Below, one piece after another: positions 1 to 8,344 of a stretch of 64,000 bases of DNA. Every line of letters starts with the position of its first letter. Position 1 is the first letter of the stretch. The stretch comes from Vagococcus entomophilus (GTDB taxonomy: Bacteria; Bacillota; Bacilli; Lactobacillales; Vagococcaceae), in the NCBI RefSeq assembly GCF_003987595.1, contig NZ_NGJZ01000002.1, positions 310,001 to 374,000 on the forward strand, in the 5' to 3' direction. Made by a program: the position numbers and the translations under genes. The notes under the pieces were generated by a model, which ran no database searches, had not been told where the DNA came from, and was given only the letters and a program-made list of their open reading frames with translations.

Positions 1-1
1 A

Positions 2-1378
2 GTCGATCGAACTGATTTGGTAGATGAGATCATCGGTGGAACTGCCAAACGGACAATGGAAAAACTGGTGCAAGCAACAGGTGGTGTTTTGTTTATTGAT
101 GAGGCTTATTCGCTATTTAGTGAGGGACAAAACGATTTTGGGCGTGAAGCAGTTGATACCATCTTGAAATACATAGAGGATCATCGTGAGGATATTATGG
201 TAATTTTTGCCGGATATACCGATAAAATGCAAAATTTTATTAATATGAACCCAGGCTTACGCTCTAGAGTACCCAATGTTTTTGTTTTTGAAGACTACAC
301 GCCTACGGAAATTGCAGAAATTGGCTACCATCATTTACTTGAAAATGATTATTCAGTAGCTGAACAACGCTACAAAGAATTGGTAAGTTACCGTTATGGT
401 CACTCTATGGACGCTAGTAATGCAAGATGGGTGCGCAACTTTAATGATGAACTCATTTCGATTATGGCTGATCGCGTTTTGGAAACAAATTCACAGGATA
501 CAATGACGATCACCTCAGAAGATTTGGACCAACTTACTGGGGGGAATCTAGATGAAAAACAAGCTAGAATTACCGAACAAATCGAAAAGCTCAATCAGCT
601 AGTTGGACTAGAGACAATTAAAGTAGAAGTGAAAAATTTAATAAAGGAAGCACAAGCCAATCGTGAATTATTGAAAGTAAGCCCTCACATGATAAAACCT
701 GCCTATCATATGGTGTTTGAAGGGAATCCTGGAACGGGAAAAACAAGTGTCGCAGAAATAATTGCAAAATTATTTTATAACTTGGATATTTTGCCCACAC
801 CAAACGTAAAAGTAGTCGAACGCTCAAACTTAGTCGGAAGTTATGTGGGACATACTGAAAAAAATACAAAAATGGTGATTGAAGAAGCAATGGGCGGTGT
901 TTTGTTTGTAGACGAAGCCTATCAGCTGACCCTAGAAAACTCGGGGAATGACTTTGGAAAACAAGCAGTGGAGACACTGTTGACTGCGTTAGAAAATTAC
1001 CGAGATAAATTTGTCGTAATTTTTGCTGGTTACACGAATGAGATGGAGCATTTTTTAAATGCCAATCCAGGCTTGCGTTCCCGAGTTCAAAAACGCATTA
1101 TCTTTCCAGATTATACGCCAGACGAAATCGCGCAAATTGTGCGCAATATTTTAAAGAGAAATTGGCAGTTTGACGAACAAAGATTACAAACCTTAGTTTC
1201 TGATTTGTATCAAAAAGTTCCAGCAAACGAACGAGCAAATGGACGCTGGGCTCGGAATTTTTCTGAAGCACTAGAAAAACAACAAAAAATTTATATTGTA
1301 GACAAGCACATAAAAGGTGCAGAAATTTGTCAGATTCAAAATGAATTGATTGAAGAAGTTGTGGAGCATTTTTTATAA
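2..1378 (+). CDS. AAA+ ATPase, CbxX/CfqX (SpoVK-like) family, 5' end missing
   Basis: The reading frame is already open at base 2 (VDRTDLV precedes the first ATG at 17), so the gene begins outside the window. Two tandem AAA+ modules are visible. The first lacks its Walker A but keeps Walker B (VLFIDEAYSLF), sensor 1 (VIFAGYTDKM) and the arginine-finger region (NPGLRSRV). The second is complete: Walker A GNPGTGKTS near base 725, Walker B VLFVDEAYQL, sensor VIFAGYTNEM and NPGLRSRV. The family comprises ring-forming remodelling ATPases (CbbX, SpoVK, EccA of type VII secretion). The cellular role cannot be deduced here because the upstream neighbours are not visible. An EccA-like role is possible but unsupported; no other secretion gene is adjacent. 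Confidence 0.85.
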   Translation, partial: VDRTDLVDEIIGGTAKRTMEKLVQATGGVLFIDEAYSLFSEGQNDFGREAVDTILKYIEDHREDIMVIFAGYTDKMQNFINMNPGLRSRVPNVFVFEDYTPTEIAEIGYHHLLENDYSVAEQRYKELVSYRYGHSMDASNARWVRNFNDELISIMADRVLETNSQDTMTITSEDLDQLTGGNLDEKQARITEQIEKLNQLVGLETIKVEVKNLIKEAQANRELLKVSPHMIKPAYHMVFEGNPGTGKTSVAEIIAKLFYNLDILPTPNVKVVERSNLVGSYVGHTEKNTKMVIEEAMGGVLFVDEAYQLTLENSGNDFGKQAVETLLTALENYRDKFVVIFAGYTNEMEHFLNANPGLRSRVQKRIIFPDYTPDEIAQIVRNILKRNWQFDEQRLQTLVSDLYQKVPANERANGRWARNFSEALEKQQKIYIVDKHIKGAEICQIQNELIEEVVEHFL

Positions 1379-1403
1379 GCGTTACTCTCTAAAAGCGATA
1401 CCT

Positions 1404-1431
1404 CTCCCCATCAACATTGGTTGATAGGGAG
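1404..1431. terminator. Hairpin between convergent genes, weak terminator
   Basis: A 12-bp stem (CTCCCCATCAAC with GTTGATAGGGAG, one mismatch) lies between the convergent ATPase and nitroreductase genes. No clear T-run follows on either strand, so termination is a guess from position. Confidence 0.35.
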
Positions 1432-1459
1432 GGACTGCTAGTTGAGAAATTGGTTATTT

Positions 1460-2071
1460 TCAATGAATAATTTCAGCAAATTGGTGGATCCCTTTTCTTA
1501 TATGGGGATGCCCTTTTTTTATGGATTTTCCGACTGGTAGCATGAGTATGGGAATGAGTTCTTTAGAAATTGCAAAGTACTCTTGCACTTTTTCAAAATC
1601 GACCCCTCTCATAGGGACAGAATCGTAACCAAATGCACGAATCACATGCATTAAGTTCATCGAAAATAAGCCACAGTCCAGTTTGAGGCCTTCTTTTTTT
1701 CTATCTTCTGGGTGCATATCAAAATAGAGTTGTATTCTTTTTTTTCTAGCCTCAACTTGTGCGGCAGAAAGGTGGCGCACTCTTTGCTCATACTGGATGA
1801 GATCTTCGATATCGTACAGAGATTGATTGCCAAAAATAAGAAAAACGGCAGAGGCATCCAGTACTTGTTTTTGGTTAGCAGAAAATTTTTTGAGTACTGC
1901 TTGTTTTTTTTTATTTTTAATAACAAATACTTTCCAAGGTTGAAAATTATTGCTGGATGGCGCATTTCTAGCACTTTGTAAAATCAAGTAAAGCTCTCTA
2001 TCTGAGATCACATACTCCGCATCATAGTCTCGTATGGAAGTCCTAGCGTTTAAAAATTGCAAATCATTCAT
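1460..2071 (-). CDS. Nitroreductase-family flavoprotein
   Basis: A protein of 203 residues with the nitroreductase-fold N-terminus (RTSIRDY, then SARNAPSSNNFQPWKVFV), which in this family binds FMN phosphate, and a late GYDSVPMRG segment. Family members reduce nitroaromatics, quinones or related electrophiles with NAD(P)H in the cytoplasm; the substrate cannot be read from sequence. It is divergent from an HxlR-family regulator about 100 bp away. That arrangement recalls the HypR/HypO pair of Bacillus subtilis, where a redox-sensing HxlR protein activates a nitroreductase; applying it here is inference. Length is normal and the gene is intact. Confidence 0.85.
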   Translation of the reverse strand: MNDLQFLNARTSIRDYDAEYVISDRELYLILQSARNAPSSNNFQPWKVFVIKNKKKQAVLKKFSANQKQVLDASAVFLIFGNQSLYDIEDLIQYEQRVRHLSAAQVEARKKRIQLYFDMHPEDRKKEGLKLDCGLFSMNLMHVIRAFGYDSVPMRGVDFEKVQEYFAISKELIPILMLPVGKSIKKGHPHIRKGIHQFAEIIH

Positions 2072-2105
2072 CGTTCATTCCCCTTTTCATTTTTTCTATT
2101 TCTAG

Positions 2106-2151
2106 TATAATTTAGCTGTAACAATAATAACAGTACGCACATTTTTGTTAC
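2106..2151 (+). promoter_or_regulatory. Divergent promoter region with GTAACAA inverted repeat
   Basis: TATAAT at 2106-2111 is a good -10 for the rightward regulator gene. GTAACAA (2118-2124) and TTGTTAC (2145-2151) form a perfect 7-bp inverted repeat around the expected start site. This is a plausible binding site for the HxlR protein, controlling both genes. Confidence 0.5.
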
Positions 2152-2169
2152 TTAAAGGAGCTAAGAGAA

Positions 2170-2484
2170 ATGGAAAAAAAGAGACCGTTTGATTGCGGCG
2201 TGACGCGCTCAATGGAGGTCATTGGCGGAAAATGGAAGATTAATATCCTGTGGGCAATCTCGAGGGGAGAGCCCATTCGTTTTAACCAATTAAAAAGAGC
2301 TGTTCAAGGGATTACAAACGTCATGCTAACGCGCTCATTGAAAGAATTAATCGCGTACAATTTGGTTAAAAAGAAAGATTTTAATACGATTCCACCCCAT
2401 GTTGAGTACTCCTTAACCGAAAAAGGAGCTTCACTAGTGCCAATTCTACGGACTTTAGACCAGTGGGGAAAGAAGAATTTGTAG
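2170..2484 (+). CDS. HxlR-family (DUF24) winged-helix regulator
   Basis: A protein of 104 residues covering a complete HxlR domain: an N-terminal FDCGVTRSMEVIGGKWK, the recognition region RFNQLKRAVQGITNVMLTR and the wing HVEYSLTEKG. Cys9 is the position used as a redox switch in YodB, CatR and HypR of this family. The start has a strong AAAGGAG site at 2154-2160. It probably senses electrophiles or oxidants and controls the divergent nitroreductase; the family is certain, the signal inferred. Confidence 0.9.
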   Translation: MEKKRPFDCGVTRSMEVIGGKWKINILWAISRGEPIRFNQLKRAVQGITNVMLTRSLKELIAYNLVKKKDFNTIPPHVEYSLTEKGASLVPILRTLDQWGKKNL

Positions 2485-2516
2485 AAAAAGCTGACGAAAA
2501 AGAGTGACATAAAAAA

Positions 2517-3263
2517 TTAAGCCACTTTTCTTTTTCGTATCATGAAAGGAAGTAAGATAACAGAACTAACCAAAGCAACTAAAAAAATTGTGAGATACAA
2601 CTGTTGTGGAATAAAAAAATAATAGTAGTCGATGCAGCAGGCTGTTAAATTACAAATTAAATGTAAAAAGATGTTGAATGAAAGGCTTCGATGATGCAAA
2701 TAATGCCAGTTTAAAAAGAGTGAGATAGGGAGATAGAATATGATTGTACTAGGATAATATAAGATAACAAATAGATGCATACCAGTAAAGTTTAAAGTCA
2801 TGAGGAGTAAGCAATGTTTTGGATAACGGTTTTCAACTTGAGAAAATAAGCGTTTTCTAGAGAATTCTTCAAAGAGGGGCGCAAAAATTTCGGCAGAGAC
2901 AAGTAACTGAAGAGCAACCGTCAAAGTTTCCTGATATTTTAACAGATCATCAAAAGAATAGTGAGTTAAAAAGTAGATGGTTTTACCAAAATGGATCGTC
3001 AAAATAAAACTGATACCAAAAAGGCTGCTTAAGAAGAGGGCAGTCCTATCAAGCGGTGTACGTGCATCTGGTTGGGGAGGTTGAGGGCGTTTAGAACCAG
3101 AAAAAAATAAAATGGGTAAAAATAAAAAGAGTAAGTCATTCAAAAGCTCGAGTACAAAAAAATCTGTATAGTAAATTTTATTCAGTCGGTTAAAAAGACA
3201 CAAATTATAGAAAAGGACATATAAGGGTAAGGCCCATAATTTAAAAGCAACCATATTGTTCAA
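2517..3263 (-). CDS. CPBP/Abi-like integral membrane protein
   Basis: A protein of 248 residues with about six to seven hydrophobic segments. The second half resembles CPBP intramembrane proteases: APLFEEFSRKRLF (the glutamate pair of motif 1), FTGMHL (motif 2 His) and NIFLHLICN (motif 3 His/Asn). The motif 1 arginine is one position later than the usual EExxxR, so activity is uncertain. Related Gram-positive proteins serve in prenyl-protein processing or bacteriocin self-immunity. There is no bacteriocin gene next to it; the upstream neighbour encodes a small secreted protein. The start has a GGAGG site in the leader after the upstream terminator. Confidence 0.6.
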   Translation of the reverse strand: MNNMVAFKLWALPLYVLFYNLCLFNRLNKIYYTDFFVLELLNDLLFLFLPILFFSGSKRPQPPQPDARTPLDRTALFLSSLFGISFILTIHFGKTIYFLTHYSFDDLLKYQETLTVALQLLVSAEIFAPLFEEFSRKRLFSQVENRYPKHCLLLMTLNFTGMHLFVILYYPSTIIFYLPISLFLNWHYLHHRSLSFNIFLHLICNLTACCIDYYYFFIPQQLYLTIFLVALVSSVILLPFMIRKRKVA

Positions 3264-3280
3264 AGAAAAAACCTCCTATA

Positions 3281-3310
3281 AAAGCCTTTCTTTTTTACGA
3301 AAGGCTTTTT
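3281..3310 (-). terminator. Hairpin after the secreted-protein gene
   Basis: Perfect 10-bp stem AAAGCCTTTC / GAAAGGCTTT. On the minus strand it follows the gene ending at 3320 and has a short T-run; on the plus strand it is also followed by Ts. Confidence 0.6.
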
Positions 3311-3319
3311 AGATTATGA

Positions 3320-3772
3320 TTAGTCTGGAATTTTATCAATGTAAGAAGTATGAGAGGTGTAAGTGGTGGTCTTTAAGTATCGATTATCAATTTTTCGATA
3401 AACCTTAACAGTAACTCGGATAGTAATAGATTGCCGATACTCTTTAAAAAAACCACTTTTTGAATATTTATAAATTACGATTGGTTTGAGTCCGGGGAAT
3501 GGGAGCGGAATTTTGATTGTGATAGAGTGTCCATTTTTAAAACGGCCTAAATAAGTTCTTTTCGTATTCGTGATAGTGTAACCTTGAGTTTTTGACCATG
3601 TACGGGCTTTTTTAGGACTAGGTGTGAGAATATAATAATTCTCATTGTCTTCAAAATAGGAATGAGGTATTAGAGTTGGTTTTTCTTGCAGTTGGGATGC
3701 GGACATATTTTTTGTTCCAAATAAAAGTAATCCAAAAAACAATAGCAGCAAGCTAGAAAAAAATTTTTTCAT
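3320..3772 (-). CDS. Small secreted protein of unknown function
   Basis: About 150 residues. The N-terminus is a typical signal peptide: MKKFF, then a leucine-rich core and a SAS-type cleavage region. The mature part is basic and rich in Tyr, Thr and Ile (for example KSGFFKEYRQSITIRVTVKVYRK split over beta-like segments), with no motif I can name. I chose the ATG at 3772 because AAGGGGTG lies eight bases upstream; an in-frame GTG at 3781 would overlap that ribosome site. Followed by a terminator and then the CPBP-like gene on the same strand. Confidence 0.6.
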   Translation of the reverse strand: MKKFFSSLLLLFFGLLLFGTKNMSASQLQEKPTLIPHSYFEDNENYYILTPSPKKARTWSKTQGYTITNTKRTYLGRFKNGHSITIKIPLPFPGLKPIVIYKYSKSGFFKEYRQSITIRVTVKVYRKIDNRYLKTTTYTSHTSYIDKIPD

Positions 3773-3997
3773 AATAAACACCCCTTTTTTATTTAATTAT
3801 ATCATGATGAGAAAGCGGTTTCAATAATGTTCGATAAAAAAGATCGTTTTTTAAAATAAATAGATTCTTTTTACCCCTGGTTAACTTATTTTCTTTTACA
3901 AGTAAGAGAAAAAATGCCATCTTCTATGATAGATTATTTTTTATTGTACTAGATCAAAAAAGTAAAAAATGAGTCTTAGAAAAAATCCAAAATACTA

Positions 3998-4025
3998 TTG
4001 ACAGAAGATAGAGAGGAATGATACT
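3998..4025 (+). promoter_or_regulatory. Promoter of the dextran-utilisation operon
   Basis: TTGACA (3998-4003), 16-bp spacer, GATACT (4020-4025). The predicted start near 4032 coincides with the first operator-like palindrome. The surrounding gap 3773-4147 is AT-rich and otherwise holds only the three operator sites listed separately. Confidence 0.65.
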
Positions 4026-4032
4026 ATCTCAA

Positions 4033-4046
4033 TGTAAGCGTTTACG
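4033..4046 (+). promoter_or_regulatory. Operator 1, cre/LacI-type
   Basis: TGTAAGCGTTTACG, one base from the CcpA cre consensus (TGWAARCGYTWWCA) and also similar to the other LacI-type sites here. It overlaps the predicted transcription start, so binding should repress. Confidence 0.6.
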
Positions 4047-4062
4047 TATTGGCTGTTTTGAC

Positions 4063-4080
4063 CGTAATCGTTCTCGTAAT
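4063..4080 (+). promoter_or_regulatory. Operator 2, imperfect LacI-type half-site
   Basis: CGTAATCGTTCTCGTAAT shares the GTAATCGTT half with operator 3 but is an imperfect palindrome. Confidence 0.4.
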
Positions 4081-4105
4081 GTTCCAAATTTATATTTTTT
4101 TGGCA

Positions 4106-4127
4106 TTTACGTAAACGATTACGTAAA
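4106..4127 (+). promoter_or_regulatory. Operator 3, LacI-type palindrome
   Basis: The core ACGTAAACGATTACGT, flanked by TTT and AAA, is a near-perfect palindrome centred on CG, the usual form for LacI-family operators. It sits just before the ribosome site AAAGGAG (4134-4140). The LacI-family protein encoded at 14412 is the obvious candidate ligand. Confidence 0.6.
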
Positions 4128-4147
4128 AAATTTAAAGGAGAAAACAG

Positions 4148-5818
4148 ATGGGGAAAATGCGCAAGTTTTTGATTGGATTCGTAGTGCTGAGTAGTGCCTT
4201 GTTAGTAACTGGATGTGGTGGAGGAAAAGAAACAAAAAATGCAAAGGGAGATTTAATTGTAACGATTGGCCGACAAACGATTCAAAATTCAAAATTACCA
4301 AAAGGCGATACTTATGAAAATAATGCCTATACCAAATTAGTGGAGAAAAAATTAGGTGTTGAGCTGAAAAGCACATTTGAAGCGAATGGGGAAGATTATG
4401 ATCGGCAGGTTTCTCTGGCGATTGCCTCTGGTGATATGCCTGATTTGATGGTGGTGAACAGTTACGATGAATTAAAAGAGTTAGTTGATAACGATCTAAT
4501 AGAAGATCTTACAAACTATTATGATAAAAATGCTAGTAAAAATATCAAAGAAATCTATGAATCATATGATTCGATTCCATTAAAAGAAGCAACGTTTGAT
4601 GATAAGCTGATGGCGATTCCAGGGACATCTGTGGATGACGGTCCGGGTCTTGTTTGGATCCGTAAAGATTGGTTAGACAAGTTAGGCATTAAGTTAGATG
4701 CGGATGGGAACGGAGCGATTACGTTAGAGGAATTAAAAGCAACAGCCAAGACTTTTGTGGATAAAAACCCCGACAATGTAGCAAAACCAGTAGGATTGGC
4801 CTTAAACTACTGGTTAGCTGCCACCGGATACGGAAATTCAACTTTTACAAGTTCGACTATTATGCATTCATTTGGTGCATTTCCTAGATACTATTTAGCT
4901 GATAAATCTGGAAAAGTATACTACGGATCGACTACTAATGAGACTAAAAAAGCCTTAACCTATTTAAAGTCTTGGTATGATGAAGGGTTGTTGGATCCTC
5001 AGTTTGGGACACGTACATTTGATGACATCACCGCTATGCTGATCAACGGGGAGACAGGAATAGCACCTGGACCGTGGCATTTACCAGGCTGGAATTTATC
5101 TCAAGTAAAAGAAAGTAATCCAGAAGCAGACTTTGTTCCTTATGCTATTGAAAATCAAAATGGAGATGGGAAAATAAATGCTACTTCTGATAAAGGGGCT
5201 GGAAGCTTTATCGTAGTTAAAAAAGGATTTGCGCATCCTGAGTTAGCTCTGAAAATCGTTAATTTAATTTATGACAAAGTCCCCAACTCTGACAATATTC
5301 AAAAAGAGTATCCAGACTTATACAAATACAGTCAGTTGGATGTAGACGGAACCGCACGTCCTTTTAATGTCGAAATATATGATGCGAATAGTGGTATTGA
5401 AGATTCGGTACAAATTGCGGATGCAGTCGACGGGAAAATTAATATAAATGATTTAACGAAACCAACGGACAAAACATTAGCACAAAGCATTAAAAAAGTT
5501 GTCGACAATCCCAAAGATCCAGATATCAATGATTGGAACAAATACATCACAACTTATGTCGCTAGGGCTAAAACGATGGCAATTCCTCGCGAATTAGGTA
5601 TTTTAAATGAAATTGTCCCGCCAAAGTTTCATGGAATCAAAGCTTTAGAAAAAAATGGTGCTCAACTAACGAAACTAGAAGAAGAAACATTTATTAAATT
5701 TGTTACGGGAGAAGAATCATTAGCGAACTTTGATCAGTTTATTGCGAATTGGAAGAAGCAGGGTGGTTCGGATGTACTAAAGGAAATGCAAAAAGTTCAA
5801 GACAGTTCAGATAAATAA
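4148..5818 (+). CDS. Sugar ABC transporter substrate-binding lipoprotein (LplA type)
   Basis: A protein of 556 residues with a lipoprotein signal ending LLVTGC, Cys23 being the lipidated residue. The body is a cluster-B/LplA-type extracellular binding protein of the length usual for oligosaccharide binders; recognisable parts are the N-terminal SGDMPDLMVVNSYDEL and the TGIAPGPWHLPGW segment. It should capture an oligosaccharide outside the membrane and deliver it to the two permeases that follow. The downstream glycosidases (GH13_31, GH31, GH66) point to isomalto-oligosaccharides, dextran fragments or cyclic isomaltooligosaccharides. The ATG has AAAGGAG seven bases upstream. Highest-expressed member of the operon if the hairpin after it acts as a stabiliser. 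Confidence 0.88.
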   Translation: MGKMRKFLIGFVVLSSALLVTGCGGGKETKNAKGDLIVTIGRQTIQNSKLPKGDTYENNAYTKLVEKKLGVELKSTFEANGEDYDRQVSLAIASGDMPDLMVVNSYDELKELVDNDLIEDLTNYYDKNASKNIKEIYESYDSIPLKEATFDDKLMAIPGTSVDDGPGLVWIRKDWLDKLGIKLDADGNGAITLEELKATAKTFVDKNPDNVAKPVGLALNYWLAATGYGNSTFTSSTIMHSFGAFPRYYLADKSGKVYYGSTTNETKKALTYLKSWYDEGLLDPQFGTRTFDDITAMLINGETGIAPGPWHLPGWNLSQVKESNPEADFVPYAIENQNGDGKINATSDKGAGSFIVVKKGFAHPELALKIVNLIYDKVPNSDNIQKEYPDLYKYSQLDVDGTARPFNVEIYDANSGIEDSVQIADAVDGKININDLTKPTDKTLAQSIKKVVDNPKDPDINDWNKYITTYVARAKTMAIPRELGILNEIVPPKFHGIKALEKNGAQLTKLEEETFIKFVTGEESLANFDQFIANWKKQGGSDVLKEMQKVQDSSDK

Positions 5819-5821
5819 TCT

Positions 5822-5857
5822 CGAATGAGAGAGAACGATATCGTTCTTTCTCATTCG
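5822..5857 (+). other. Intercistronic stem-loop
   Basis: An almost perfect 18-bp inverted repeat (arms 5822-5839 and 5840-5857, one G-U) with no T-run, between the binding-protein and permease genes. Probably a 3'-stabilising or processing hairpin rather than a full terminator. Confidence 0.6.
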
Positions 5858-5871
5858 TTAGGGGTGAAAAA

Positions 5872-6789
5872 ATGGAAATACAACATAAAAAAATTAAAAA
5901 AAGAGTAACACGTAATGAACTACTCTTTATTGCAATGGTCATTCCAGGAATCGTCTTTTTACTTATTTTTTCTTATGCGCCAATGTATGGTCTTTTGATG
6001 GCATTTCAAGACTATATTCCTGCTAAGGGCGTATTTGGTTCAAAGTTTGTAGGTCTGGAACATTTCCAATATATTCTAAAACTACCAGATATTGCGCAAG
6101 TTACAAAAAACACGCTCTACATTGCGATTATGAAAATGATTTTTAACACGGTATTACCAATCACCTTTGCCATACTCCTCAATGAAATTCGAGTATTATG
6201 GGTGAAAAAATCAGTTCAAACCATCGTGTACTTGCCACATTTTTTGTCCTGGGTGGTATTGGCTTCGGTGGTGGTGAATTTGTTTAATTTAGATGGAACT
6301 ATCAATCAAATATTGAACCAGTTTGGTCTGTCTAGTTTGAACTTTTTAGGTAGCAATCAGTTATTTCCAAATTTGTTGATTGGGACAGATGTTTGGAAAG
6401 AATTCGGTTATAGTTCGATTGTCTATTTAGCTGCTATAACGTCGATCGATCCGGGTTTGTATGAGGCTGCAACAATGGATGGCGCGACATGGATAAGAAA
6501 AGTCTGGCATGTCACATTGCCAGGGATGCTACCTTTTATTCTTTTATTAACGATTTTAAATGTTCCCAATATTTTAAACGCAGGTTTTGATCAAGTTTAT
6601 AATTTGTATTCACCTATTGTTTATAAAAGTGGGGATGTATTAGACACCTATATTTATCGTATTGGATTGATTGGGAGACAATACAGTCTTGGAACAGCTG
6701 TTGGGCTTGTTAAGTCTGTTATTGGCTTAGTATTAATTTTTGGCTCTAATAAGTTTGTTGAAAAGAAAATGAACCGGGTAATGTTCTAG
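5872..6789 (+). CDS. Sugar ABC transporter permease (LplB/UgpA type)
   Basis: A protein of 305 residues with six membrane segments. The cytoplasmic EAA loop is clear: EAATMDGATWIRKVWHVTLPGML, the contact site for the ABC ATPase. It pairs with the permease that follows 14 bases later. Start ATG preceded by AGGGGTG. LplB-type permeases use complex sugars or oligosaccharides; the substrate is inferred from the operon. Confidence 0.9.
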   Translation: MEIQHKKIKKRVTRNELLFIAMVIPGIVFLLIFSYAPMYGLLMAFQDYIPAKGVFGSKFVGLEHFQYILKLPDIAQVTKNTLYIAIMKMIFNTVLPITFAILLNEIRVLWVKKSVQTIVYLPHFLSWVVLASVVVNLFNLDGTINQILNQFGLSSLNFLGSNQLFPNLLIGTDVWKEFGYSSIVYLAAITSIDPGLYEAATMDGATWIRKVWHVTLPGMLPFILLLTILNVPNILNAGFDQVYNLYSPIVYKSGDVLDTYIYRIGLIGRQYSLGTAVGLVKSVIGLVLIFGSNKFVEKKMNRVMF

Positions 6790-6803
6790 GAAAGGAGAAA
6801 AAA

Positions 6804-7691
6804 ATGCAAGATAAATCAATCTTTAGAAGTACGATTATTTATATAATTGTTATTTTACTAGGCTTATCCTGTTTAATACCGATGTGGAATGTAGTAGCAA
6901 TCTCTTTAAGTGGCAGCGATGCAGTAATGGCCAACAAAGTGGGGTTGTTTCCTGTCAAATTTACTTTAGGTGCTTATGAAAAAATTATCAGTGATCACCA
7001 ATTTTGGCGTTCCTTTGGTATTTCTGTGTTTCGTGTGGTAGCGACTTTGGCAATTAATTTGTTCCTAATTGTAACCATGGCATATCCTTTATCCAAGTCT
7101 GAGAAGGCTTTTACAACGAGAAAAATTTTTATGAATATCATGATTTTTGCCATACTATTTAGTGGTGGGATGATTCCAACCTATTTAGTTGTGAAAAGAT
7201 TAGGACTCATCAATTCAATCTGGTCGTTGATTTTACCTGGAGCAGTTCCGATTGGCAGTGTCATTTTGGTCATGAACTTCTTCCGTGGAGTTCCAAAGTC
7301 ATTAGAAGAGGCCGCAGCTATGGATGGTGCGACTCCGTGGCAGACATTGTTAAAAATTTATATTCCGATGTCGTTGCCATCTTTGGCAACTGTTTCTTTA
7401 TTTAGTATTGTCGGTAGTTGGAATGACTTTTTTGGAGGACTACTTTACATGACACGAACGGAAAACTATCCGTTAATGACGTATATTCAGTCTTTAACAA
7501 TAAATATTTCAGAAACTTTACAAAATTCTACAGGTTTAACAGCAGAACAGTTCCAAGCGTTAACAGCAGTGTCTAATAAAAACTTGAACGCTGCGAAAAT
7601 AGTGGTAGCAGTCTTACCCTTATTGCTGATTTATCCTTTTATGCAGAAGTATTTCGTTAAAGGTATTGTTGTTGGATCAGTGAAAGAATGA
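6804..7691 (+). CDS. Sugar ABC transporter permease (LplC/UgpE type)
   Basis: A protein of 295 residues, six membrane segments, with the EAA loop EAAAMDGATPWQTLLKIYIPMSL and the C-terminal GIVVGSVKE typical of LplC/YtcP-type permeases. It forms the second half of the channel with the preceding gene. No ATPase gene lies in the operon, so the transporter probably uses a shared MsmX/MsmK-type ATPase encoded elsewhere. AAAGGAG ribosome site. Confidence 0.9.
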   Translation: MQDKSIFRSTIIYIIVILLGLSCLIPMWNVVAISLSGSDAVMANKVGLFPVKFTLGAYEKIISDHQFWRSFGISVFRVVATLAINLFLIVTMAYPLSKSEKAFTTRKIFMNIMIFAILFSGGMIPTYLVVKRLGLINSIWSLILPGAVPIGSVILVMNFFRGVPKSLEEAAAMDGATPWQTLLKIYIPMSLPSLATVSLFSIVGSWNDFFGGLLYMTRTENYPLMTYIQSLTINISETLQNSTGLTAEQFQALTAVSNKNLNAAKIVVAVLPLLLIYPFMQKYFVKGIVVGSVKE

Positions 7692-7709
7692 CAGAAAAGA
7701 GGGGGAAAA

Positions 7710-8327
7710 ATGAGAAGTTTTTTATCAATTGATAGTCTTTTTTACAAAACTTCAGCCAAAGTCGTACAATTATTGATTCTAAATTTTCTTTTCTTACTAG
7801 GTTGCGTACCTCTTGTTACAATTGGGGCCTCTTTAAGTGCAACATTTAGTGCGTGCATGAAAATGATAGAAAGTGATGACTTACGTGTAACGACTAACTA
7901 TTTTAAGGCTTTTCGTCAATCCTTTAAACAAGCGACTGTCGTATGGATAGGTAGTTTATTTGTTTTAGGTATCTTGTGGATTGATATTTTGTATTTGGTT
8001 CAAAAAAAAGCACTGTTGAGTTGGCCAATGATTGGAATCGGAATAGTCGGTTTTTTATTACTCGTTATTTTGCAGTATTCTTTTGCTTTGATTGCGAGGT
8101 ATCAAAACTCCTTAGGGAAAGTTCTCCCTTTAGCATTTCAATTGTTTTTTGCTCATCCTTTTCTAGGGATTTTACTACTAACGGTGTGGTTCGTTCCAGT
8201 TGTCTTGAGCATCCTCTCACCAATTCTTCTTGTTTTTTCTATGTACCTCGCTTGTTTTATTAGTTTTTCTTTTGAGTTCTTTTTACAAAGTTATGTATTA
8301 CTAAGTGTCTTAAAAAAATTTGAATGA
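7710..8327 (+). CDS. DUF624 (YesL-like) membrane protein
   Basis: A protein of 205 residues with four to five hydrophobic segments and the DUF624 pattern: an N-terminal FLLGCVPLVTIGASLSATFSACMKM and then a charged YFKAFRQSFKQA stretch. Such proteins commonly accompany LplABC-type oligosaccharide importers in Firmicutes, where their function is unknown. It lies 18 bp after the permease and 17 bp before the GH13 gene, so it is co-transcribed. Confidence 0.8.
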   Translation: MRSFLSIDSLFYKTSAKVVQLLILNFLFLLGCVPLVTIGASLSATFSACMKMIESDDLRVTTNYFKAFRQSFKQATVVWIGSLFVLGILWIDILYLVQKKALLSWPMIGIGIVGFLLLVILQYSFALIARYQNSLGKVLPLAFQLFFAHPFLGILLLTVWFVPVVLSILSPILLVFSMYLACFISFSFEFFLQSYVLLSVLKKFE

Positions 8328-8344
8328 AATGAGGAATCGAAAAA

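Noticed and set aside
2517-3263. Bacteriocin immunity protein
   Set aside because: CPBP proteins can serve this, but there is no bacteriocin precursor with a leader nearby, and the neighbouring secreted protein is too large with a Sec signal.
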